Of a DNA stretch of 64,000 nt, positions 1 through 12,000 are shown one piece after another. The position numbers were made by a program, and so were the translations under genes. Origin of the DNA: Enoplolaimus lenunculus (taxonomy: Eukaryota; Nematoda; Enoplea; Enoplida; Thoracostomopsidae); the NCBI GenBank assembly GCA_030248215.1, contig JASANG010003449.1, forward strand, positions 1 through 64,000. Reading direction: 5' to 3'. Below the pieces are notes generated by a model. The model did not search any database. It was not told the DNA's origin and saw only the letters and a program-made list of their open reading frames with translations. Position 1 is the stretch's first letter, and every line of letters begins with the position of its first letter.

Positions 1-3000
1 ATTATATTTTTTTGCTTTAGCAAAATATACTTATATAGCATAATGGTTAAACATTTGGTTGTCCTTACCTCAAAAATACAATCTTCACAGAAGTCAACAA
101 ATGCTTCTAAGCGTGACTTATCATCACCACCTTCAGCGATAATCGCGTGCAAAAATTCTTTCTTCGATTCCTGAAAATACTGACTCGTTTATTAGTATGG
201 GTTCTCAAAACAGTGCATGCTGTTGACCGTGTCTCTAATACCCCTGGGCAAAAATTACAAAGTTTTGGGGTTGACCCTTACGTTTCTCCACCCTGGCAGC
301 ATCCCTTTGTCTTACGCTATTATGGCAAACCTTAATCTGTTCTTTGTTCCATTGCTCGAGCCATTCTTCCATGATTTCGAAGTAAACTTTTTCAACACGT
401 TTCGCTGATCCCATAATCTCAATGCGTCCCAAATGAGGCTCAAAGTATTGCAGCATACTTCCGGCGGATTCACAGATTTTCGTCAGCCGCGAGTCGCCAA
501 CTGTGTGATCGTTCAAGTTTGTAAGAAGTACCGCTAGATTGAATCCTAAAATTTATGCGTTTTATTATAAACAAACCATTTTCATACACACATATATACA
601 CTGCAAAAAAATGGCGAGCCAAATTGACTCTCTCGGAAATAGGCTTTTCCTGACTACACAAAGTGAGCCGAAATTCGACTAATTGAGATCAATTTCAAAC
701 TTTTCTTGGATATTATTGTAGTGTTAGCACTTGGTACAACAGGTTATCTCAGCAGGCTCGTAGGCAGTTCACCTTGCTGGGCGAGCTGAAAATTTTCCAG
801 GAGCGGCATTCAAGGGGTTTTCAATGAGTTACAAGCAAGGTTGAAAATTCTCTAGCGGTGCCAATTTTTTTCCACAGAAGGCGAGCCCATCTGGCCCCTC
901 CTTTGGCTGCGAGCCTGTATCTCAGTTTCAACAACTACTGACTGCAGTTCAATTAAAGCTAATGCTATGATTTGTAGCTTAAAATAATGCAGTGCAATTA
1001 TTACCGATATCTTTTGCTGGATTGTGAAAGCGTTCTGTGAATTCCATATAATCAATCTTGCCATCGTTGTTGACATCAGTACACATCATTAGATAGTTGA
1101 TTTCTTCGCTGAAATTAATAATTTATTGTCACACGCGCACGTCTTATTGGATTTCCGACCCATGTTACTTTAAAAGGCGTCCAGGGTTCTGGTGGGTTAA
1201 TAAAAGAGTAGATTTAGATTCTAAATTACATTTTTTGCTTAGGCTTTTGCTTATGCTTAGAATACGCTTTTGCAACGCTTAGGCTTAGGTTCAGGCTTAG
1301 GAATACGCTTTTGCAACGCTTAGGCTTAGGCTTAGCCTTAGAAATACGCTTAATCTACTGTTACACCCCTAAAATTATGGATTTTCTGGCTTTGCTGCTA
1401 TAAATTTAGTTAAAGCTTTATTTTTTTAGTTAGAAATTGCGAATTGGTACAGACAGCATCTACGACAACTTAACCATCAATCGATGTCTTCTTTAATCCG
1501 TACAAAGTTCAGAAAAATATTGTGAAAAATTGCTAACTGGGAAAATTATTAACGCAGAAGTTATGGCTGGTGCTTATGATTTCAATTGTGATTTTAAATG
1601 GGCGTAACATACGTTTCACAGAAGAAAGAGTAAATATGAAACTATGAAATATGGCGAAAAACAATAGAAATTAACTTTATTAGGATAGCGCTATACTCGT
1701 CGAGTGGCGCCGTCCGTCACCGTGCGTCACCCATAGGGCGCCGTACGTAACCGTGCGTTATTGTACGCAAATTATACACGTATGATACTGTATAATGACG
1801 GACAGCGCCGTATGGTTGGCGGACGGCGCTGGGCGGTGACAGACGGCGCCGTACGTCAACAAAAGTATTCGTGGCCGTATTTATTGCAACTGCACGCATG
1901 GCGACTATAACAATTTGGGCCCATGTTATTTTAAGGGGCATCCAGGTTACCGGTGGGTCTATAAACGATAAGTATAGATTCTAGATTACATTTTTTGCTT
2001 AGGCTTAGTCTTAGGCTTAGGTTTAGGAACACATTCTTGCAACGCTTAGGCTTAGGAACACATTCTTGCAACGCTTAGGCTTAGGAACACATTCTTGCAA
2101 CGCTTAGGCTTAGGCTTAGGAACACATTCTTGCAAAGCTTAGGCTTAGGCTTAGGCTTAGGAACACATTCTTGCAACGCTTAGGCTTAGGCTTAGGAATA
2201 CGCTTAATCTACTGTTAAGCCTCTTAAAGTAACATTGGCCACAATTTGTTTATAACGCAACAACTTACATCGTATACATCTTTTGCGCTTCCATCGCTTT
2301 TTGAAATTCTTTATGCGAAATCCAGCCGTCTTTGTTGATATCAAATTCTTGAAACGCAGTCGACGTTGTTAAATCTTTCAATTTTAAAAACATGTCGAAA
2401 AATTGAAGGATCATCCCGACACTGGCTTGCGATTCAACCAGCGTATCGACCATTTGTTTACCAATTGCACCGTTCAAAACGTTGCCTGAAAAAAATGTTT
2501 TTCAAAGTTTAATATGCGCCAATACTGTATTAAATACACTGTATATTCCAGTGAGTTGATTTTAACTCAGAATGAGTTGAATCACTTAGTATGAGTTAGA
2601 ATTATCAGAAACCAGAATTGTGAGTTGATGCAACTCAATCTGAATTAACTGATCAACTCACCTGGAACCAAATAAACTGAGACTGAAAATCAAGTCAACT
2701 CTGAGTGAGCTAATGCTTAGTGTTATTAACTCAGAAATAACTATTAACTTCCTAGCTGAGTTGATTATTCAACTCATTGGAATTTATCGTGGAAGTGGTA
2801 GTGGCGACAGGGGCGGTCAAAGACGGGGCGGCTGATCCCCCCAAATTTTTCACAAACAGGTAAATTTTAAGAAAAAAATGATGCTGACTTGAAAAAATTT
2901 TCAATCTTTGTGAGCGGTTTAACAATAAATCTAACAGCCCACCGCAGAATAAAAACCTGGGGGGACCGCTAATGAGTGTCGGGTCACTGACCCCCACTTT

Positions 3001-6000
3001 TTAGACTAACTTAATTTGACCGACTACTTTATAATCAACTACAAAAATCCAGTAAACTATTTGCTTAGCGTTTTGGTTCAACTGAATTTGTTGTCGGCTG
3101 CCTCTGAATCGGTGGCATCGACATTTCAAATTTGTGTCAATATTCGTTTCCGAAAATAACCAAACATGCTGTTCGAGTCAACGTTGCGGACGAGAGTGTT
3201 TCAAAACAACACAACACAACCGCTCGGGGCGTTGGTCGAACTGGTAAATACTCTGAATTTTTCCACCTTGAAAGGTTGTCTCAAAACTTCTACGAAGATT
3301 TTGAAATTAAGTTGACTATAAAATTGATCCCCGTATTCTCGACTTTTGCTAACAGAATGGCGTCTGTGTTCAAACAATCCGGGCGGAAGTATTAATTTTG
3401 GCTTTTCTCTCCTGGGCGGAAGTATTAAATTTGGCTTTTCTCTCCTGGGCGGAAGTATTAATTTTGGCTTTTCTCTCCTGGGCGGAAGTATTAAATTTGG
3501 CTTTTCTCTCCTGGGCAGAAGTATTTCTCTCCTGACAGAGTGCAAAAAATGAAATTACGCTCTTAATTCAAGGTTAAGCTTGAATTTTTATTCAATCTTT
3601 AGATTAGTCTAATGTGCTCAAAAAAACCCAAAGGGTAAAATATTTATTACCCTGTGATTTTCAACAGTACCGTCACTAATAAAACGAAATACCGTAAGAA
3701 TTGTTTTGCCAACGAATGTTAGTCAACGGGAAATTCTTTTTCACCACAAGGGATCCGGATGGTGGTTATCCAGCATGCTAAATGTGCTTTATATCCAATT
3801 CTATCCGACCGCTTGTATACGCCGCTGGTGGATTTATTATCTGACAGTTTAAGTTAGTAGCGATATCAACTAATCGCAGAAGTAACACGAAGTACACTGC
3901 AAAAAATAGTGAGTCAAATTGACTCGCTCCGAAATAGGTTATTTGACTCTGGTGGAGTCGAATTTTGACTAAGTTTGTGTAATCCCGTAGAGCCTATTTC
4001 GGAGAGAGTCAATTTGACTCACCATTTTTTGCAGTGTAAATATGTGCGTTGCATAGTAACTCACCTTCAAGCATAGACAACATCAGCACAATCATATCTT
4101 TTTGAAGATTCAAAAATTCGCGCAGAAGTTCAAGTTGAGTTGAATTTTTACTCAATTTGTCCATCATTTGAGCGAACAAGAAAAAGAAACCATTGATTGC
4201 ATCCCACAATCGCGACTGTGCTAAAGTCATTTGATTGCCTTGACATGGACCCTGTAAAATTCAAATAAGTATTTTGAGTACATCAAAGACAAATTTGAAA
4301 TTTCAAAGTATGTTTACCGTGTTTTTTGATCAATTTTCGACGTATCTTTGATTTTAAAATCTTAATTCTTAATCTAATATCGCTATATTTTAACTCAATT
4401 TTAACTTAAACTCAGTACACTAAATGTTATTATAGCCACAATTTATTTAGCAAATAATATGTTAGACCCAGGCGGGTGTAAAACGGAACTGGATTACTAT
4501 ACCGGAATCGGAATCGTAACAGCAAATTTATACCGGAATCGGAATCAGAAGCGGAATCGAAACTACAAATTTTGTGACAATACGCATAATTTGTATTTTT
4601 TACAAGTATAATATTGAGTTAGGGTGTCTGTTGGATGGTAACAATTTTCAAAACACAAATTGGCGATAATTTTTTGGCTGTGTAAAGCTAAACTACAATC
4701 AATTATTCATAAGTTAACTCATCGAAACCAATTTTATAGATAAATGACGCAGAATTTTTACGCAACATATCACAACAAGTAGGCTTAAAATTCAAATGTT
4801 AAAATTCCGATTCCGATTGATTATGCAATCAGAATCGAAATCGGAACTCGTGTTGAATCACAATTCTAATCGGAATCAGAATTCCGGTTCCACAATGGTA
4901 CCCAATACTTTTAATGTGACGTACCTGAATGACTTCAGTAAGCGTATTGAACACTTGAGAACAAACTTGCAGTGCCAGTTTGAAGTGAACTTTGCCAGCT
5001 TCGTCGATCACTGGTCGACTTGAATAATGCCAGTAGAAGTCCATTATTGATTCCTAAACAAATTATATAAAGTTTTATAGTTTATATAATGCAATCAAAC
5101 GCAAAATCGACACTGTATATAAATAATGGTAAAGTCCTATTCACACGTGCAAGTTTTTTTGCGAGAACTTGCAGCTACAACTTGCATTGGCAAATTTTGT
5201 TCAAAATTTCGTTCGAAAAACTTGCAACTGCAAATAATGCATTAAAAATCAAAGGTTGGAATTTAGTTCACACGTGTAAATAATCATGCAAATTAAACTG
5301 ATTTTATTGCAGCCGTTTTGTCATTGGCTGATAAAAAAATGCAAGTTCTGCTTGCAATTTGCAGCTGCAAGTTCTCGCAGCAAAAACTTGCACGTGTGAA
5401 TAGGGCTTAAGAAACAATAGTTAACGCTGAGTTTGCTGATAAACAGAACAAGCTTTTAAACAAACCACTTTTACTACGAGTTGTCAGTTGGTATGAGCGC
5501 GTCCTACAGGTTTGCTCGGTCTTTTTTGAAATACGGATTTAGCCGAAACCTTAAGTTGAATTTAGCATTCAGATTGAAAACGAAAGTTCAAACGATTAAT
5601 CAAAACCTAAATCTAAGACTTAACCTATCGTAGCGGTCATCAAAATTAACAGTGTATCCAGGGGCCGTTTCAAAGGGCAACCTCCCTTGGCATTTTTGTC
5701 CATGTGATTTTAGGTTTTTTCAGCTTGTAACTAAAGCCACTTCGAAATTTTTATATGACGTGCCCCCGCCTTTCCGCAATGTTGGCTTCGCTCATGATCA
5801 AGCTAGAAAAATGGTGTTTAAGGATAAATATATACCTGCAAGCGCAGCAGATAGTCAACTGAAGCAGTGATTAAATTGACGCTTGCTGTATTTCCAGGTT
5901 GAGCACGGATATAATTTTGGAAATCTGAAATAGTAAACAATAACGCCTTAATGCTTTCAACGTAAAACGCCCTACAATTATTGGTAAGTGGCGGAACTGG

Positions 6001-9000
6001 AATTCCGGTTCCGGTAGAGAAATCCGGGATTTTTCACTAACCGGTTCCGGTAGAGAAATCCGGTATTTTTTCACGTGAATTTTCCTGTATTTTCGCTATT
6101 GAAAAATTTTCTCATTCGAAAATTTAAGAAAAATTGGCATATTATTCTAACTTATTTTTTTTTAAATTGTCTGAGCATGTATTGCCATAATTTTCAGTAT
6201 GTGCCATACTCCATAATTTATAATATGTTTCCACCTGCTGCATTTGTTTCAGGATTTTGACATTCTAAATGGTGTGTTTACATCATTAAAAGCGATAAAA
6301 TAGCGTTAAAAATACATTTTCCGTACCAAGTGTTTTTTTATTTTCCGGTTTCGGCTCCGGTTCCGGTATTTTGTTACCTTTCCGATTCCGGTATTTTATA
6401 ATTCCGGTCGCACCCTGGTCCCAACCTCTAACCCAAACACATTGCGACCAATTAAAATTCGTAAGAAATCTTACCCGTGAACCACGACCCTCACAACCAT
6501 TCCTATTGCGTATAGGCATCATTGAATGCCAAAAAATTAATATAAAACCGGTGGCATAGTAACCTGTTTTGACTCATTCTTACACTCGTTTTCTAATGAA
6601 AACTGTTCTTGATCGTTCAAACCGACCCCCGGAGCCGACATAATTTACCAGGCAAAACCAACAAAAAAACGAATAAAGTACAAGAAAATAGAAGCGTACC
6701 GTCATTATGACCTTCACAGGTCAATTGTAGGAACCGAAAAACGGAACAAATAAAATCGGCATCGTTCAAATTTTGATTATTTCCAATGCACAGCTCGGCA
6801 CCCATACCCAATCCTTCAGCTTTGATTTGACGTTCAAATACTTCCAAATTTAGTACACTAAAATACAATACCTGCTGTCAGTCCAGGCAGGAAACGGGAC
6901 ATCAGTCCTTTCTACTAAGCAGCTGGAAACGCGGGCCTCCGAAGCGGTGATCGAACTTTCAGTCTACAGTTCCTTATGCGAATATTCTACCACTGCGCCA
7001 CGCAGCCCGTCTTTCTAACTGCATATTTCGTTGACTATGTGTCGACCGTATGCTGACAGCTAGCATACATACAGTGCATTGCACTATATTGCATGTGCAC
7101 ATAACGGACAAGCATGTCTCATATGCTTACACCTGCCGCAGACAAACTTGAAACCAACTGGTTAAACTATGAACCCCTAATTCTGGTTGATTTGAAATTT
7201 GAAACTATGCTTGAATTCAACGAATTTTTATAACCAACTGCGAGAAATTTCAAATTCGTGTCAGCTAATACCTATTTTATCCTGAGTTGACATTACCTAT
7301 ATTATGGTGGGAAAATTTTTTTGCACCATAACTACAATAATGCGATCATTTCAGCGGCAAATCTAAAGCCAAAGTTATATAAAAGCCTAGTTTTGGTCCT
7401 TTGGTCTGCGCAGAGTTGAGTGATGCTTTTATATGCATCGTTTACTTTATTTTGCGTCTGGTCAGGGTCAATAAAAAGACGTTTTTAACTTTATAAAACC
7501 AAGAGTGCATGATACCCTTTAACAAGAGTATGCAACTGGGTACATTCTATGTAGAAAAAATGTACCCAGCGGGGTACATTCTATGTAGAAAAAATGTACC
7601 CAGCGCGCGTTGCATTTTTGTAGAAAAAATTACCCCCTCTATTAAAAATGTACCCAGCGCGCGTTGCATTTTTGGCTTACCCCCCTATTTGGGGGGGGGG
7701 GGGTCAAAATCTCCATCGATCTTGAAATTCTTGTGCTAATGTATATACTAAAATGTGGTCCGATTATATTTTCGGTGTTGGCTGGCGGATACACGTGTAA
7801 AATGAACGTAAAATTGACCCCCCTCCCCAAAATGAGGGGGTAAGCCAAAAACGCAACGCGTGCCGGGTACATTCTTTAATACACAGAATGTACCCAGTTG
7901 CACACTCTTGTTAGAGTGATCATCCACTCTTGATAAAACTAACTACAATTTCAATTGTCGAACACATTACGGTTTATTTGGTTATCGTTGGCTTAGACAT
8001 AAATCGTTGTAGAAAATACTGAAGCTAAAGAATATGCGACGCTGTGTCACAGTGAATTCTTACCTGCTTTTATTCATTAAACCGGATAAGGATGTGAAAA
8101 ATCGGACATCCTTTTTCTCTTTCAGATATTCCAACATCATCTGAAATTTTCAATTTTATCTTTTGGATTTGTTTACAACATAAGTGAAACATTAATTTCA
8201 TTGGCATTTTCAGTCGACAATGGCTAGATTTCTGAAATTGTATTTAAGTACGGCATAGTACTTAAAACTGCGTGCTATTACAAGTTTACCATTCAGGCAT
8301 ACTAACGTTAGTCTAATTCAAATTGTAGACTCAGAGCGCTTTCTTAATATAAAACAAAACTGTTACTTTCTTGTTATCACAATGATTGACATGTGACGTT
8401 TATTTGATTTTGCTCCAAATTCAAGTATTTACTTAAAGTCGTCAACTTAAGTAATTACTTAAGTATAACTAAGTGGGCCAATGTAACCTTAAGGGGCGTA
8501 CCAGTAGATTAAGCGTATTCCTAAGCCCAAGTCTAAACCTAAGCGTTGCAAAAACGAGTTCCTAAGCCTAAGCCTAAGCCTATGCAAAAAATGTAATCTA
8601 GGACTCTTTTATAGACTCACCAGAAACCTGGACGCCCCTTAAAGTAACATGGGCCACTAAGTGAGTATAATTAAGTAAGATTTCGGAAACCCAGCCATTT
8701 TCATAACCACAAATTATTGTTTATTTGATAAATGCAACATACCGTTTGAATGTCTAAATTTCCACCGTTCAGCAAATTAATGCCCAACTGTAAGACACTT
8801 GATATCATGTCGCTAGGCTCTCCGCCGCATGCAGACGTGTACTGCAACACTAACACTGCAGCCCCTCGATCCGCCAATCGCGTCTGTTCGGCGCAAAGTT
8901 CGTTCTTTTCTTGTTCAAGTTCCTGTTCGGTATATTAATAAAATTGCAATAGGATAACGCGAGATAAATGCTGCCTATCGCTTGTACACCTACTGGCTTT

Positions 9001-12000
9001 TACCACAGGTATTAAACCACTCACTAAAAATATACTTAAAATTAAATAAAACTGTTGCCGAATTAAGTGTCGGTTTTACTTACTATGGTGCTTGACAAGT
9101 TTTACTTAATTTTAAACACACAAAATTTTTAGCTTTATATACATTTACTTAATCACAATATGACAGCAGTAGTTTTGCTTAATTACATTATTTAAGCAAA
9201 GTTTTACTCAACATTTAGTACACTTATATTTAAAAAAAAGGTCAATGCTATATCTAAAAATCAAAACCAAACGCTGTACCTAAAAGCAAAGTAAGCAACA
9301 GATTACAATGCTATAACCAGCTTGTTCATAGCGATGTTTAAGCGACCGGTTTGATATCACAGGTTAGCAGAGTGATCGAGATGTTCATATGCCTTGTCGG
9401 TACGTTTACAGCGTCATTTTGGGCAATTTGCTTTGTCCACAGCTCTAATGCCGTATTAGATATTAAACCTGAAATCTTTCTATAATTAATAAATTACCGC
9501 AGGTCCTTTCGGTTCTTCATCTTCACCGCCTTCGTCGTCTTCTTCGCTGACATGTATACTCTGAAAAATAAATAAATAAATAAATAAATGAATAAATAAA
9601 TAAATAAATAACAAATAAACCAATCAATAAATAAACAAATAAATAAATAAATAAATAAACAAACAAATAAATGAATAAATAAATAAATAAATACATATAC
9701 ACAACAACAATGACACATATACCTATCTTTCGGCTACTTTTTTATTTTAACGCCCGAATTTCGAACCAATATTAATGTGATTGCATATGATTGAATTAAA
9801 ATGATAATAAATTAATATTTAAATTGAAAGACACAGCCATGGGAGCAGTTTTCAAGTTCGGTCCTCAAGAAATCGCGTTCGAAACTTTAATGTAACGTAA
9901 CCGTAGTCCTGGCTATGCCCTGATTTGAATGGTAAAACCAACACCCGACAGATAAAGTGTCATCAAACCTTCATGAACAGCGATGCTTTTCCGCTGTTCA
10001 TATTTGCAATAATTTTTAATTTACTTATAGAACAACAAATATTTCCAGTGGCGGAGTAGACAGGGGTTGAGGGCTCCACCCAAACTCCAGGGTAGCGGAC
10101 CCCAAACACGTGAGTGAAGCGAGCGAGAAGCCAGACGCATTTTAGAACCTCAGCGGTTTTTTGTTTCAACCGGTTAGAGTGGGTGTCTCTCTAGGGGTGG
10201 GCTCACCCAAATGGGAGGTATGCGGGGTGGCTGGTCCGGCCGTGAATATTTCACAATGCTACTAAAAACAACAAACACAGTTCTCGATGTCAGTGAGACC
10301 AAGAGTGGATGATGTCCACCTTGCAGAAGAGTGTGCAACCGCTTGGGCTGTGCATGGTACTAAATGTACCAGCACGCGTTGCATTTTTGTTCGAACCCCT
10401 CTCAATCAGGGGGGTTTAAGCAAGAGATTAACAATAAAGTATGCTTCAGTACACCTACCCCCTCATTTAAGGGGGGGGGGTAACTATGTTGTTCAATCAC
10501 ACTAACAACGGTAACGGTTTATAATGCTATTGTCTTAAGACATCTACCCCCCACTAAATAAGGGGGTAGGCAAAAAACGCAACGCGTGCCGGGTACATTC
10601 TTTAATACACAGAATGTACCCAGTTGCACACTATTGTTATAAAGAGTGATCATCCACTCTTGGTGAGACTGATCAGGCTAATGAGGGTCCAGCCGAACTT
10701 CTACGGTGTGATCCAAGCACAACGGCGGATCCACGATTTGGTGTCGTTTACAGCGTTTGTCCGAATTTGTAAACAAACCTTTGTCATAACATCAGCATAT
10801 GCGATCAGCAGCTTATCATCGTTGACCGATACTCCGATGTGTTGTTCAGAAGTTGCAGCGCGTTGAAACGCCAATATCAGTTGCGCCAGCGGATCGGGTG
10901 GCGGTGACTGATCTTCAGATCCGTCGCCACCGGAAACGCTTGCCTTCATCGCGGATCCTGTGTCGTCATCGCTGACGATGATATCGACGTTTTCTTCATG
11001 TTCGTACTGAAAATTTAAAATCACAGTATACAAAATACGACAAAACTTTTATGTTACTGTAAATAACATCAAAAACATATAAAATTATGAGCAATCAGTA
11101 ATAAGACTCACTTAAACTTTGTTGTCGAACTGATAATTTGATTAAAACTTTTAATATGAAATTTGAATACCAAAATATGTTGGCTGAAATTTATTTAAGC
11201 ATTGCGCCCACAAAGTCAAAAGTATAAAAGTAAATAGCTGTAGTATAGCGCAAATCTTACATCGTATTTTCCCCAGGATACTTTGCACCAATACAGATAT
11301 GCCGATTTAGCCCTATTCTATTTTGCCACCATGATATTATACTCACCACACATAAGATATGACAATGATACAACGGCTTTATCATATTTTCTTCTTTCGT
11401 GATATTTTGTGATTCTTGTATCATTGTTTACAGTAAAATACTATTATGTTTACAGTAAAATACTATTACATACCGACGTTAATTCAACAATTAGCTGATC
11501 TTGTCCTGTATTTTCTTCGACGAGCCACCGTTTGGAATAACTGTCCAAAAACAATTTGATACATTTGTGGCTGAAATATATTTAAAAATGACAAAAAAGT
11601 TAATACTTAAAAATGGCAAAAAAGTTAATAGTTAAAAATGACAATAAAGTTAATACTTAAAAATGACAATACTTAAAAATGACAAAAAAGTTAATACTTA
11701 AAAATGGCAAAAAAGTTAATACTTAAAAATGATAAAAAAGTTTATAGTTAAAAATGACAAAAATGTTAATACTTAAAAATGACAATAAAGTTAATACTTA
11801 AAAATGACAATACTTAAAATGACAAAAAAGTTAATACTTAAAATTGACAAAAAATTCATACTTAAAAATGACAAAAAAGAATAATACAGTGCAACTTTTA
11901 ATAGTTCTTTTTATATTTTAATAATCGTGAAATTTTGTGCAAGTTTCGCAAGTTTACATTGCAACAAAAGTAAGCTTTTAACAACGACAAAATGGTTAAG

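Noticed and set aside
3201-3545. ORFs with repeated [15 protein letters not shown] peptide
   Set aside because: Translation of the 33-bp minisatellite; no splice or homology support.
6932-7008. Functional tRNA gene
   Set aside because: Box A and B are present but the acceptor stem and anticodon arm do not fold convincingly.
9494-9718. Minus-strand ORF of Phe/Ile/Leu/Tyr repeats
   Set aside because: Product of the (TTTA)n microsatellite in the wrong frame relative to exon e11.
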